Positions 44,909 through 54,196 of a stretch of 54,196 bases of DNA are shown piece by piece. Positions within the stretch are counted from its first letter, which is position 1; each line of letters starts with the position of its first letter. Source of the stretch: Verrucomicrobiota bacterium (GTDB taxonomy: Bacteria > Verrucomicrobiota > Verrucomicrobiia > Opitutales > Opitutaceae); contig JAEWKR010000036.1 in the NCBI GenBank assembly GCA_023457715.1, positions 1 through 54,196 of the forward strand, in the 5' to 3' direction. The notes under the pieces were generated by a model. That model saw only the letters and a list, made by a program, of their open reading frames with translations, was not told the DNA's origin and did not search any database. Both the position numbers and the translations under genes were made by a program.

Positions 44909-46360
44909 ATGAATGCTGATCAGACCCCGCCCGGCTCCGGCTCCCGGGCCCTGGAAAACTTCGCGCGCGTCAACGAACAGATCGGTCGTTACCGCTGGAC
45001 CATCTGCGCGCTGGTTTTCTTCGCGACCACCATCAACTACCTCGACCGCGCGGTCCTCGGCCTGCTCAAGCCCATCCTGGCGGCGGACGGGGTGTTTGGC
45101 GCCGATGCAGCCACCCAGGAGGAAAGGTATTCGTTCGTGGTGATGGCGTTTCAGCTCGCGTACGCCCTGGGCATGCTGGCGGCCGGCCGTTTCATCGACA
45201 AGGTCGGCACCAAGCGCGGCTACGCCTACTCGCTGATCGGCTGGAGCATCGCCGCCATCGGCCACGCGTTCGGTCATCACACCTGGAGCTTCGGCATCTG
45301 GCGCGCGCTGCTCGGCGTGACGGAATCAGGCAATTTTCCCGCCGCCAACAAGACGATCGCCGAGTGGTTCCCCAAGAAGGAACGCGCCTTCGCGACCGGG
45401 CTGTACAACTCGGGCGCCAATGTCGGCGCGATCCTGGCCCCGATGAGTGTGCCGTACATCGCCGACTGGTGGGGCTGGGAGTGGGCCTTCATCCTGACGG
45501 GCGCGGTCGGCCTGATCTGGATCTTTTTCTGGTACCGGATGTATGGCTCCCCCGCGGAGAAGCTCGCGAACGGCCAGCTGCAGCAGCCGGAATACGCCTT
45601 CATCCACAGCGACGTCGACGAACAGAAGGTCGAGCAGGAGGATCGGAGCGCCGGCAAGGTGCGCTGGCTCCAGCTGCTGACCTTCCGCCAGACGTGGGCG
45701 TTCGTGCTCGGAAAGTTCCTCACCGACCCCATCTGGTGGTTTTATCTTTTCTGGCTCCCCGCCTTCCTCGCCGGCGAGAATGCGCGCAAGACCACCGAGT
45801 TCATGGCCGCCAATCCCGGCTACACGGGCGACGCGGCGGACGTCCCCGGCGTGATCAAGTGGGCCTGGGCCGTCGCGCTCGTCTACACCATCGCGACCTT
45901 TGGCTCCATCTTCGGCGGCTGGCTGCCGAAAAAATTCATCAACGGCGGCATGGACGCCAACAAGGCGCGCAAGCTGTCGATGTTCATCTTCGCGCTCTTC
46001 CCGCTCACCGTGCTGCTCGCGTCGCGCCTCGGGCAGATCAACACCTGGCTGGCGGTCATGACGATCGCGATCGGCTGTTCCGCGCACCAGGCCTGGTCGG
46101 CCAACATCTTCACGACGGTTTCCGACATGTTCCCGAAGAAGGCCATCGCGTCGGTCACCGGCATCGGCGGCATGGCGGGCGGGATTGGCGGCCTGCTCGT
46201 ATCCGCGCTGGCGGGACAGATGCTCAAGCACTACACCCAGCTCGGCAAGGTCGAGGTCGGCTACGGCATCATGTTCGTGATCTGCGGCTCGGCCTACCTC
46301 ACCGCCTGGGTGCTCATGCACCTCCTCGTCCCGAAGTTCCGCAAGATCGATCTGAGTTAG
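44909..46360 (+). CDS. MFS hexuronate transporter, ExuT-like
   Basis: The protein has 483 residues with 12 predicted membrane segments. MFS features are TINYLDRAVLGLLKPIL, FIDKVGTKRGYAYSLIGWS and GVTESGNFPAANKTIAEWFPKKER, the ACS-family (ExuT/GudP) signature. It should bring hexuronates into the cell with protons. An unusual soluble loop of about 40 residues (LANGQLQQPEYAFIHSDVDEQK) lies between helices 6 and 7. It is the third gene of the hexuronate group; its leader is the CTTTCA repeat. Confidence 0.93.
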   Translation: MNADQTPPGSGSRALENFARVNEQIGRYRWTICALVFFATTINYLDRAVLGLLKPILAADGVFGADAATQEERYSFVVMAFQLAYALGMLAAGRFIDKVGTKRGYAYSLIGWSIAAIGHAFGHHTWSFGIWRALLGVTESGNFPAANKTIAEWFPKKERAFATGLYNSGANVGAILAPMSVPYIADWWGWEWAFILTGAVGLIWIFFWYRMYGSPAEKLANGQLQQPEYAFIHSDVDEQKVEQEDRSAGKVRWLQLLTFRQTWAFVLGKFLTDPIWWFYLFWLPAFLAGENARKTTEFMAANPGYTGDAADVPGVIKWAWAVALVYTIATFGSIFGGWLPKKFINGGMDANKARKLSMFIFALFPLTVLLASRLGQINTWLAVMTIAIGCSAHQAWSANIFTTVSDMFPKKAIASVTGIGGMAGGIGGLLVSALAGQMLKHYTQLGKVEVGYGIMFVICGSAYLTAWVLMHLLVPKFRKIDLS

Positions 46361-46364
46361 TCCC

Positions 46365-46505
46365 TCAGCCGGTAGCTGAGAGCGGCGAGTCGATAGCCCG
46401 AAGCGGAGAGTCTAGAGCCAGTTGCTCCGAGCCGGAGGTCCGGGCTCCGGGCTCTCGGCTCTAGACTATCGACTATCGACTGACGCCTGCCGACCATCGA
46501 CCCCA
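46365..46505. repeat. Inverted GACTATC / GATAGTC-like repeats
   Basis: GAGTCGATAGC, GGAGAGTCTAGAGCC and GAGCCGGAGG at 46386-46440 face CGGGCTCTCGGCTCTAGACT and ATCGACTATCGACTGACG at 46446-46484. The period is near 7. It lies between two plus-strand genes. Confidence 0.82.
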
Positions 46506-47509
46506 TGTCTCGTTTTTCGCCGCGGCAATGGGCGGTGTTGATGCTGCTGCTCGCCAATCTGTTCTGGGGACTGAGCTTCCCCACCATCAAGGCGATCACG
46601 CTCCTGCATGCCCAGCTGCTGCCGGAGGCCGGCACGTGGTTCTCGGCCGTGTACACGGTTGCGCCCCGTTTCGTCCTCGCCGCCGGCCTCATGCTGCTCT
46701 GGCAGCGGACACGGTTGCTGAGTGTCACCAAGCTCGAACTGCGGCAGGGCGCCTTGATCGGCGTCTTTGCCGCCAGCGGCATGTTGCTGCAGAACGACGG
46801 CCTGCAGTTCACCACTGCGAGCACCTCGGCGTTTCTCACCCAGCTCTACGCCGTCATGATCCCGGTTTGGATCGCTTTTCACCGGCGACATAATCCGGGT
46901 TGGAGGATCTGGACCGCCTGCGCGCTGGTCCTGGTCGGCGTGGCCATCCTCGGTCAATTCAATCCCGGGGCGCTGGTCGGGCAGGGGAGCCTCCGGTTCG
47001 GCCGGGGCGAACTGGAGACCCTGCTGAGCTCCTTCTTCTTCATGGGGCAGATCCTCTGCCTGGAGAAGCGGGAGTTTCGTTCGAACCGGCCCGAACAGAT
47101 CACCTTTGTGATGTTCTGCACCGAGGCGGTGATCTTCAGCGTCCTGGCGGTGTGCACCACCCCGGACGTCGCCACCCTGCTTCTGCCCTGGACGCACGTG
47201 GGCTGGCTGGTGCTGACGCTGATCCTCACGTTCCTCTGCACGATCGGCGCCTTCTCGCTGATGAACGCCTGGCAGCCGAAGATCAGTGCCACCGAAGCGG
47301 GGTTGATCTATTGCATCGAGCCGATCTTCGGCTCGCTGATGGCGCTTTTCATCCCGGCATGGTTCGCGGTGCTGGCGGGAATCCACTACCCGAACGAGCG
47401 CGTAACCTGGACCCTGCTCGCGGGCGGCGGATTGATCACCCTGGCCAATCTGCTGGTCCAGGTGAAGACGATCCGGGATCCAGGATCCGAGATCCGCGGT
47501 GAGAACTAA
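46505..47509 (+). CDS. EamA/DMT-family transporter
   Basis: The protein has 334 residues and ten hydrophobic segments forming two EamA halves (LLLANLFWGLSFPTIKAI; LLSSFFFMGQILCLEKRE). The ends of the helices carry DMT signatures TTASTSAFLTQLYAVMIPVW and ATEAGLIYCIEPIFGSLMAL. It exports metabolites such as amino acids; the substrate is unknown. The last residues (RDPGSEIRGEN) are encoded by GGATCC-like units, so the frame runs into a repeat. The short gap from exuT suggests a shared transcript, but a hairpin repeat lies between. Confidence 0.9.
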   Translation: MSRFSPRQWAVLMLLLANLFWGLSFPTIKAITLLHAQLLPEAGTWFSAVYTVAPRFVLAAGLMLLWQRTRLLSVTKLELRQGALIGVFAASGMLLQNDGLQFTTASTSAFLTQLYAVMIPVWIAFHRRHNPGWRIWTACALVLVGVAILGQFNPGALVGQGSLRFGRGELETLLSSFFFMGQILCLEKREFRSNRPEQITFVMFCTEAVIFSVLAVCTTPDVATLLLPWTHVGWLVLTLILTFLCTIGAFSLMNAWQPKISATEAGLIYCIEPIFGSLMALFIPAWFAVLAGIHYPNERVTWTLLAGGGLITLANLLVQVKTIRDPGSEIRGEN

Positions 47510-47819
47510 GCCGGGTTTCGCAAGTGGGCTGAGCGCCCGCTCCGTGCTGTGACGCCGTGCGCTTGCTCACGCACCAAGCTGGCGGCCGCACCGCAGTACC
47601 CCGCATCCCGCATCCCGTATCCCGCATCCCTTGGAACAACCCCCCGCCGTCCCACTCTCACCCTAACCGCGCGTTGTCCGGCTTCTTTTGCAGCTCCGTT
47701 TCCCGCTCCGGTCGGCAGTTACGGGGCCGGACGCCGCCGGGATGCGGCCTCGCTTGCCTTGGGCGCCGGCACCCCCCAACCTCGACACTCCTTAATTTTC
47801 GGTTTTCGCTATCCCATCC
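47510..47819. repeat. Intergenic region with ATCCCGC repeats and a GCTTGCTCACGC palindrome
   Basis: Four units of ATCCCGC (period 7) lie at about 47602-47630; they complement the GGATCC/GGGATCC-like units at the end of the EamA gene. At 47556-47592 is GCCGTGCGCTTGCTCACGCA followed by CCAAGCTGGCGGCCGCAC, related to 53882-53938. The delta-60 promoter should be here; AATTTTCGG at 47795 is AT-rich but no clear -35 is seen. Confidence 0.7.
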
Positions 47820-50800
47820 ATGCTCCTCGTTCCGTTTCTTCGCGGTCTGGCGCGGCCCTTCCGCCTGTTTGCGTTCGCTCTGACCGTAGCCACCACCGCG
47901 TTCGCCCAGACCCAGTCGCCCAGCGCCGCTGATGGGTTCGACCCCAACATCGATGGCATCGTCCTCGCGCTCGCCGTCCAGCGGAACGATGGTAAGATCA
48001 TCGCAGCCGGAGCTTTCCAATACGCCCGGCCCGATGGCCACGTCGGCGTGGTCCGCAATAACATCGCCCGGTTCAACCCGGATGGCACCCTCGATTTCGG
48101 GTTCGATCCCAACGCCAACGGCATCGTCCGCAGCGTCGCGGTCGACGGTTCGCGCCGGATCCTGATCGGCGGCGACTTCACCCAGGTCGGCGGCAAGCCG
48201 CGCGCCGGCGTCGCCCGCCTCAACGAGGATGGTTCGGTCGACGACACGTTCACCGGCGGCGTGGGCCCGAATCCCGATTTTCCGGCCACGCCGCAGGTCT
48301 TCGCCGTCCTCGCGCATCCGGACGGCAGCGTGATCGCCGGTGGCACCTTTGGCCTGGCGACCAGCGCCGGCGCGACCGCCATCCCCCGCAACAATCTGGT
48401 CCGCTTCTCCTCCACGGGCGTCGTCGATCCCAACTGGGATCCGAATCCCAACGCCATCGTGCTCGCGCTGGCGATGCACACCAACAACCGGCTGCTGATC
48501 GGCGGCGCCTTCACGGAGCTCAAGGAGAACGGCCGGACCACCGCCACGAGCCGCCTCCGCATGGCCCGCCTGGAAAACAGCGGCGTGGCCGATGCCACGT
48601 TTGACGTGAAGGCCAACGACGGCGTGGCGTCCTTCGCGGTGCAGCCGGACGGCAAGATCGTCGTCGGCGGACATTTCACCACCCTCCATGCCCTCGGCAG
48701 CGCCAATGCCGACAGCCGTTCCCGCATTGGTCGCCTGAACGCGGACGGCACCATGGATACGGAATTCTTCCCGACCTTCGGCGGCGCCGTGTTGTCCCTC
48801 GCGGTCGGCCCGGATGGCGGCATCGTTGCCGGCGGCCGTTTCCGGCAGATCTTCGGGCGCGGCAACGTCACGCCGGTGGCTCCCTCGCCGTATGTGGTGC
48901 GTCTTTTTCAGGATGGCACCCCGGATGAGTCCTTCAATCCCGGCGTAAACGGCGAGGTCGCCGCCGTCGCTTATCAGTCCGACGGGAAGGTCCTCGTCGG
49001 CGGTTACTTCACCACGGCGCTGCCGCTGCAGTCGCCCAATGTCGTTTCCCGCAACCACATCGCGCGCGTGCTGCCCAACGGCGCGCTCGACGCGTCGTTC
49101 GACCAGGTTCCGGCGGGTCGCGTCCTCACCAGCGTCACGCAGGCCGATGGCAAGGTCGTGGTCGGTGGCTCCTTCACTTCGATCGGCGGACAGACCCGTT
49201 ACTACGTCGCCCGCCTCAACCCCGACGGCACCGTTGATCCCGCCTATCATCCGCGGGTGAACGGGCCCGTGTATGCGATGGCTTACGACGCCGCGACCAA
49301 CAAGGTGGTCATCGGCGGCGACTTCACCGGCCTCGGCCCGACCGCTGATTTCTCCGAACGCTACAATCTCGCCCGGCTCAATCCGGACGGCACCGTCGAC
49401 TCGGAATTCAACGTGAGGGTGGGCGGGACGATCGCGACCATCGCGGTGACCGATGCCGGCATCCTGGTCGGCGGCAGTTTCTCCGCGGTCCAGGTGTTCG
49501 GCTCCGCCGACCCGGTGCAGCGCAGCAACCTCATGCGGCTCACGCCCACCGGCCAGCTCGACACCGGCTTCAATCCCCTCACGAACGGCGCCGTCACCGG
49601 CGTGGCCGTGCAGTCCGACAAGAAAATCGTGGTCGTCGGCCACTTCACCCAGATGCGCCCGAACAACACGGGCGAGGTTGCCACGCGCAACTTCATCGCG
49701 CGCATCAACAGTGACGGCACCTTGGACAAGGATTACCGGCCCATCACCGATGCCCCGGTCTCGGTCGTGGCGCTCCAGGCGGATGGCAAGGCGATCATCG
49801 GCGGGCAATTCCGCCGCTTCAGCTCCGACGACGGTCTCACCGGCAGCTTCCGTGAGTTCCTGGCCCGCATCAATCCGGACGGGAAGCTCGACGACTCCTT
49901 CTATCCCAAGCCGAATGACTTCGTCATGACGCTGGCCGTGCAGGCCGATAAGAAGATTCTCATCGGTGGCGCCTTCACCACCCTCCAGCCCAAGGACCAG
50001 GAGCAGCCGACGCTCGCGCGCTACGCGGCCCGGCTGAACGAAAACGGCACGGTGGACACGACTTGGAACCTCGATCTCAACGAGCGCCCGGGCAACCGCG
50101 TGAATCATATCGCGATCCTTGGCGGTCCGGATGCGTCGCCGATCAAGGGTGACGTGCTGGTCAGCGGCCGCTTCGCCTCCACGCAGCCGCCGGGCTCCCC
50201 GACGCGCGTGATTCGCAACCAGCTCGCGCTGATCGACAATGCCACCGGCGGCCTCGTGTCCAACTTCGACCCCCGTCCTTCCGGCACGGCGGCGGCGAAT
50301 GTGCGCGCGATCAGCCTGCAGCCTGACACCAAGGTCCTGGTGGGCGGCACGTTCACCGATCTCGGCGGCGCCTCGAGCACCAACCTCGCGCGCTACAACG
50401 CGGAAGGCACCCCGGATTACAACTTCAACCTGGCGCTGGCGACCGACGGTCCCGTGAACGCCATCGCCGTGCGCCCCACGTCCGGCACCACCTCCACCCA
50501 CGCCACCGGCCTGGCCTGGCTCGAGAACAGCGGGCGTCTCCGCTCGTCGTTCAAGCCCTCCCAGATCAATCTGCGCGGTCGCGTCAACGCGGTCCTCGAA
50601 CTCCCCAACAACGGTGGCGTGATCATCGGCGGCGTGTTTACCGATGTCACCAACACGACCCGGCCCAACCTGATCAAGCTGCGGGCCGACGGCACCGTCG
50701 ACCCCTCGTTCTCCATCGCGATCGGCGGCATCTGGGGCATCCTCCTGAGCCCGGATGGCACCAAGATCATCGTCTACGGCAATTTCACGACCGTCGGCAC

Positions 50801-53711
50801 GACGTCGCAGCCGTACATCGCCCGCCTGAATCTGGCGGATGGCTCCCTCGACACCACGTTCCGGCCCAAGCCGAGTGCCACGGTGCTCACCGCGGTGCAG
50901 TTTGCCGACGGCTCGGTGGCGTTTGGCGGCTCGTTCCAGACGGTCAACGTCGGCGAGACCGACGCCTCCGCCGTCGCGCGGAACTACGCCGCCCGCGTCA
51001 CCGCCGGCGGCGGGCTGGATGACAAGTTCAACCCGAATTTCAATGGTCCGGTCTACGCGATGGCCATCGACGATCAGCAGCGTCTGGTGGTCGGCGGTGC
51101 CTTCACGACGACCACCCCGCCGCCTGATACGACGGCCACGACCCGCAACCGGATCGCGCGGTTCAACGCCGACGGCAGCCTCGACAAGACCTTCGACCCG
51201 TCGTTCAACGAGGACGTCTTCGCCCTGGCCATCCAACCCGACGACAAAAAGATCGTCGTGGGCGGCGAATTCACGGCCGTCGGCCCGAACTCCACGGCTC
51301 ATCGCAATCTCGCGCGGATCGACGCCAACGGCGCCGTCGACGAGACCTTCAAGGCCGGCACGAACCTGCCGGTGGCAAGCCTGAGCATCGCGGCCGACGG
51401 GGATATCCTGGCCGGCGGTTACTTCACCACCGTCAACGGCTCGACTTCCACCGACCAGGTGGCCCGCAGCGCGGTGGCCCGTTTCGAACGCTCGGGTGAC
51501 ATCGACCTTTCCTTCAACCCGAACTTCGGCGGTTTCGTCACTTCGATCCGGCCGGCCGCCGACGGCTCCGTTTTCGTGACCGGCACGTTCACGACGATCA
51601 ACGCCCTCGGGCAGGTCATCATCGGTGGAGAATTTTCCACCATTGGCGGCGTGGCGCAGAAGTTTGTCGCCCAGCTCAATGGCGACGGCTCCGTCGACGC
51701 CAGCTTCAACCCGGCGCTCAACGGCCGGGTCAACGCGCTGCTGCCGATGACGGATGGCCGCCTGCTCGTGGCGGGCGCCTTCACCACCGTGGCCGGCGCG
51801 GCGCGACCGGGCCTCGCCCGTTTCAATGCCGACGGCTCGCTCGACGCGGGCTTCAGCCCCACGTTCACCGGCGAAGTCGCTTCCATCGCCCGGCAGGCCG
51901 ACGGCCGGATCCTGGTGGGGGTGGCCGGCGCCACCGGACTCATCCGCCTCAATGCCGACGGATCCACGGACGGTTCGTTCCAGGCGGGTGCACCCTTCGC
52001 TCCCGCCGTGGCCATCGCGGTGCAGCGTGACGGCAATATCCTCGTGGCGGGCCCCGGCTCCGGCATCCCGCCGCGCGTGCTCCGGCTCACCCCCTCCGGG
52101 GCGGTCGATCCCTCATTTACCGCCGCGGCGGTGGAAGGCGGCCTGATCAATACCCTCACCCTGCAGAGCGACGGCGCCGTCATCGTGGCCGGCTCGTTCG
52201 CCCGCATCGGCGGCCAGTCCGTCGCCCGGCTCGCCCGGCTGACCTCCACCGGCGCCGTCGACCCCAACTTCGCTCCCGCTCCGGATGGCTCCGTGGATGC
52301 GCTGGCGCTGCAGACTGACGGTCGCCTCCTCATCGGCGGCTCCTTCCTCAACGTCGGCGGCCTGCAGCGGCCCGGCCTCGCCCGTCTCGGCACCAGTGGC
52401 GCCTCGACCGAATCGATCGGCGTCAGCAGCGACGGCTCCACCGTGACCTGGCTGCGCAGCGGCTCCTCGGCGGAAATCATCGGCGTCATCTTCCAGACCT
52501 CGTCGGATGGACGCACCTGGAGCGAGCAGACCTGGACCGGCACCCGCCTGGGCAATGGTTCGAGCTGGCAGGCAACCAACGTCACCGGGCTCACCGGCGG
52601 CAATCGCTTCGTCCGCGCCCGCGGCATCGTTCCGACGTCGGCCGGCAAGTCCACCGGCGTCTATGAACTGGTGCAGTTGGTGAACACCGCCTCGCCGTTG
52701 ACCACGGTGTCCTCCGTGGTTGGCCGGGTGGCCTCGGCCAGCGTGTGGGACTCGACCCATTACGTGTGGACGCAGGACGCGAGCGGCGTGCTGCGCATCA
52801 AGGATGTCTTCACGGCCGTCAGCTATGATGGCGCGGGCACGGTCCTGATCGACGGCGGCCGCGTGGGCGGCGTGCCCTCCGCGGAACCGACGAAGCTCGC
52901 CAACCTCTCGACGCGTGGCCGTGTCGGCCCGCAGGCTCCCCTGATCGGCGGGTTCGCGCTGACTGGGACGGGCCCGCGTTCTGTCCTGATCCGCGCCGCC
53001 GGCCCGGCCCTGGCCCCCTACGAGGTGCCCAACTATCTGCGGCGTCCGGAACTGATTCTCTATCGCGGCAGCACGGAGATCGCCCGCGCGACCGACTGGG
53101 ATGCCGGACTGAAGTCGACCTTCGTGCGCGTCGGCGCCTTCCCCTTCGCTGAGGGCAGCACCGATGCCGCCTTCGTGGTGACCCTCGACCCCGGCACCTA
53201 CACGGTGCAGGTGGCGGATCGCGACGGCGCCAGCGGCGGCGAAACGCTGGTGGAAATCTACGACACCGGCGCGCTCGACGACGCGACCTCACGCCTCGTC
53301 AATCTCTCGACTCGCGCGACGGTCAGCGCCGGCACCACCTTGATCGGCGGCTTGTACGTGAACGGAACGTCCGCCCGGACGCTGCTTGTTCGCGGTATCG
53401 GGCCGTCCCTGACGCGCCACGGCGTGGCCGGGGCGCTGACGGATCCGCGCCTGGCGGTTTACGACGGCAGCGGCCGGCTGGTTGCGACGAACAACGACTG
53501 GTCGGTGAGTGAAGTGCCGATGATTCCGGAGCTCGACTATGCGGCCGCGGTGGCGGCGGCGGCGCGCGAGGTCTGGGCCTTTGCCCTCGACACCGGGAGC
53601 AAGGATGCGGGCCTCATCATCACCCTTCCGGCCGGTGCGTACACGGTGCAGCTGACCGGGGCGGCGGGTGAGTCCGGCGCCGGCATGATCGAAGTCTACG
53701 AACTGCCGTAG
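47820..53711 (+). CDS. Exported delta-60 repeat protein, 1963 residues
   Basis: A signal peptide covers about 1-29 (RLFAFALTVATTAFAQ). From about 33 to 1530 I count roughly 28 delta-60 repeats of about 50-55 residues, each with the pattern DGKIxxGGxF...ARLNxDGxxDxxF. The repeats probably form a beta-propeller or solenoid exposed at the cell surface. Unit 16 (near 50450-50570) lacks the GGxF part, and unit 23 (51560-51700) looks fused, with FTTINA followed by LGQVIIGGEF. Residues about 1530-1640 carry a fibronectin-like module. The C-terminus has two copies of a domain with LxNLSTRxxV, LIGG, and GPxL (about 1700-1820 and 1820-1963) typical of large Opitutaceae proteins. No kinase, protease or anchor motif is seen. 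Function is unknown; adhesion or extracellular matrix is a guess. Confidence 0.9.
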   Translation: MLLVPFLRGLARPFRLFAFALTVATTAFAQTQSPSAADGFDPNIDGIVLALAVQRNDGKIIAAGAFQYARPDGHVGVVRNNIARFNPDGTLDFGFDPNANGIVRSVAVDGSRRILIGGDFTQVGGKPRAGVARLNEDGSVDDTFTGGVGPNPDFPATPQVFAVLAHPDGSVIAGGTFGLATSAGATAIPRNNLVRFSSTGVVDPNWDPNPNAIVLALAMHTNNRLLIGGAFTELKENGRTTATSRLRMARLENSGVADATFDVKANDGVASFAVQPDGKIVVGGHFTTLHALGSANADSRSRIGRLNADGTMDTEFFPTFGGAVLSLAVGPDGGIVAGGRFRQIFGRGNVTPVAPSPYVVRLFQDGTPDESFNPGVNGEVAAVAYQSDGKVLVGGYFTTALPLQSPNVVSRNHIARVLPNGALDASFDQVPAGRVLTSVTQADGKVVVGGSFTSIGGQTRYYVARLNPDGTVDPAYHPRVNGPVYAMAYDAATNKVVIGGDFTGLGPTADFSERYNLARLNPDGTVDSEFNVRVGGTIATIAVTDAGILVGGSFSAVQVFGSADPVQRSNLMRLTPTGQLDTGFNPLTNGAVTGVAVQSDKKIVVVGHFTQMRPNNTGEVATRNFIARINSDGTLDKDYRPITDAPVSVVALQADGKAIIGGQFRRFSSDDGLTGSFREFLARINPDGKLDDSFYPKPNDFVMTLAVQADKKILIGGAFTTLQPKDQEQPTLARYAARLNENGTVDTTWNLDLNERPGNRVNHIAILGGPDASPIKGDVLVSGRFASTQPPGSPTRVIRNQLALIDNATGGLVSNFDPRPSGTAAANVRAISLQPDTKVLVGGTFTDLGGASSTNLARYNAEGTPDYNFNLALATDGPVNAIAVRPTSGTTSTHATGLAWLENSGRLRSSFKPSQINLRGRVNAVLELPNNGGVIIGGVFTDVTNTTRPNLIKLRADGTVDPSFSIAIGGIWGILLSPDGTKIIVYGNFTTVGTTSQPYIARLNLADGSLDTTFRPKPSATVLTAVQFADGSVAFGGSFQTVNVGETDASAVARNYAARVTAGGGLDDKFNPNFNGPVYAMAIDDQQRLVVGGAFTTTTPPPDTTATTRNRIARFNADGSLDKTFDPSFNEDVFALAIQPDDKKIVVGGEFTAVGPNSTAHRNLARIDANGAVDETFKAGTNLPVASLSIAADGDILAGGYFTTVNGSTSTDQVARSAVARFERSGDIDLSFNPNFGGFVTSIRPAADGSVFVTGTFTTINALGQVIIGGEFSTIGGVAQKFVAQLNGDGSVDASFNPALNGRVNALLPMTDGRLLVAGAFTTVAGAARPGLARFNADGSLDAGFSPTFTGEVASIARQADGRILVGVAGATGLIRLNADGSTDGSFQAGAPFAPAVAIAVQRDGNILVAGPGSGIPPRVLRLTPSGAVDPSFTAAAVEGGLINTLTLQSDGAVIVAGSFARIGGQSVARLARLTSTGAVDPNFAPAPDGSVDALALQTDGRLLIGGSFLNVGGLQRPGLARLGTSGASTESIGVSSDGSTVTWLRSGSSAEIIGVIFQTSSDGRTWSEQTWTGTRLGNGSSWQATNVTGLTGGNRFVRARGIVPTSAGKSTGVYELVQLVNTASPLTTVSSVVGRVASASVWDSTHYVWTQDASGVLRIKDVFTAVSYDGAGTVLIDGGRVGGVPSAEPTKLANLSTRGRVGPQAPLIGGFALTGTGPRSVLIRAAGPALAPYEVPNYLRRPELILYRGSTEIARATDWDAGLKSTFVRVGAFPFAEGSTDAAFVVTLDPGTYTVQVADRDGASGGETLVEIYDTGALDDATSRLVNLSTRATVSAGTTLIGGLYVNGTSARTLLVRGIGPSLTRHGVAGALTDPRLAVYDGSGRLVATNNDWSVSEVPMIPELDYAAAVAAAAREVWAFALDTGSKDAGLIITLPAGAYTVQLTGAAGESGAGMIEVYELP

Positions 53712-53749
53712 GAAGCGATAAGCGATAGGCGATAGGCTGTAAGCTTTGG

Positions 53750-53782
53750 GCGCCGGCCACTCGGAAGAGTGCCGGCGCTTTT
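53750..53782 (+). terminator. Rho-independent terminator of the delta-60 gene
   Basis: GCGCCGG-C-CACTC pairs with GAGTGCCGGCGC around a GGAA loop, with one bulged C, and is followed by TTTTGCTT. It lies about 40 bases after the TAG, past a block of GCGATAG units (53714-53740, period 7) in which stop codons recur. Confidence 0.85.
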
Positions 53783-53879
53783 GCTTGGGTACGTTGTGCC
53801 GCGTTCACGCGGAATGCCTTGCCCCACGGTACGGACTTCTCCTCCGGCGCCTAGGCCGTGTCTCGCTCATGCACTCCTG

Positions 53880-53942
53880 TGCGGCCGTGAGCTTGCTCAC
53901 GCACCCTGCAACCTGCGCCAGCAAGCTGGCAGCCGCACAGCA
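53880..53942. repeat. GCTTGCTCACGC / AAGCTGGC palindromic element
   Basis: GTGCGGCCGTGAGCTTGCTC, then ACGCACC, and AGCAAGCTGGCAGCCGCAC form an imperfect palindrome; a shortened relative is at 47556-47592. The following 53985-54015 holds CCTAAAG units (period 7). The remainder of the 485-base gap shows no gene. Confidence 0.7.
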
Positions 53943-54015
53943 TTAAGCCAGCGCCCGCCGGCCCGTCGACCCTGATTTGCGAGACACGCCCGAAGCCTAA
54001 AGCCTAAAGCCTAAA

Positions 54016-54196
54016 CCGGAACCATGCAGACGGATTAACCACGAATGGACACGAATGAACACGAATAGGAGAGGGAACTCGAATGCAGCCCGTCCGTAGT
54101 CCCGCTCACTGTTTTGTGCCTGCGCGGAAGTGATGATTTTCCCAGGTCTTCATTCGTGTCGATTCGTGTCCATTCGTGGTTAACTGAATCGTTCCG
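54016..54196 (-). mobile_element. 181-bp MITE-like element, copy B, at window edge
   Basis: This is the reverse complement of 41043-41223 with five differences in 181 bases. It reaches the last base of the window, so its outer end is not seen. The two copies face opposite ways and bracket about 12.8 kb carrying the hexuronate genes, the EamA gene and the delta-60 gene. Confidence 0.8.

Noticed and set aside
47658..51302. A 1214-codon open frame on the minus strand opposite the delta-60 gene
   Set aside because: It is a shadow: the plus-strand repeats are in a high-GC periodic sequence that rarely makes stops on the other strand. The translation is Arg/Asp/Gly/Val rich without family features, while the plus frame has a signal peptide and clear repeats.

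Overview
The window looks like one contiguous chromosomal segment of a high-GC, Gram-negative bacterium of the Verrucomicrobiota, most likely an Opitutaceae relative. That placement is inference. It rests on a giant delta-60 repeat protein whose C-terminus carries a type of domain I associate with this group, a protein rich in short DPxAAAxWL-like repeats, an exported carbohydrate-active enzyme repertoire, and a near absence of Shine-Dalgarno sequences (cheX is the clear exception). No tRNA, rRNA, CRISPR array, transposase or phage gene was recognised.

Layout. 1-6.2 kb: the 3' part of a repeat protein, then a carbohydrate module: an exported GH97 enzyme, a cellobiose/mannobiose 2-epimerase and a GH130 mannosylglucose phosphorylase. 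Together these fit galactomannan use. A 32-residue lysine-rich histone-like protein with its own strong terminator lies among them. 6.3-13.4 kb: an SDR oxidoreductase, an SLC13 permease with regulatory RCK_C domains, a cheX-cheY pair, a conserved protein, a DegP/HtrA protease and a PA2169-like helical bundle protein. 13.7-17.2 kb: glycyl-tRNA synthetase, a rhomboid-like membrane protein with a zinc ribbon, and a PrmB-type methyltransferase. 17.5-24.7 kb, all minus strand: a rhodanese, a haem protein, metX-metW, yebC and the classic rpmH-rnpA-yidD-yidC group. 25-28.6 kb: an STT3-like membrane glycosyltransferase with C-terminal TPR-like repeats, a phosphodiesterase and a CDP-alcohol phosphatidyltransferase. 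28.8-41 kb: YgjP-like metallopeptidase, FKBP isomerase, PpnP, a Tat-exported Hyi-like TIM-barrel protein, RluA-type pseudouridine synthase, a GH3-family protein, TerC, a hybrid histidine kinase, Tex and a thioredoxin-like protein. 41.4-46.4 kb: a hexuronate module (tagaturonate epimerase candidate, uronate isomerase, ExuT-like transporter). Then an EamA transporter and a 1963-residue delta-60 protein.

The most striking signal lies between the genes. Most gaps longer than about 60 bases hold short tandem repeats of period 6, 7, 8 or 10. The unit differs from gap to gap. The units are usually arranged as a purine-rich arm followed by a complementary pyrimidine-rich arm, so the transcript of the upstream gene would fold into a long hairpin. 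In about a dozen genes the stop codon itself sits inside the repeat unit, and several proteins have C-terminal tails encoded by it. Some hairpins are nested, with a second family inside the first. In addition, a 181-bp non-coding element with long inverted ends occurs twice in opposite orientation at about 97% identity, bracketing the hexuronate/delta-60 segment. A second dispersed element of about 70-100 bp recurs five times. I regard these intergenic elements as the best candidate for something undescribed.
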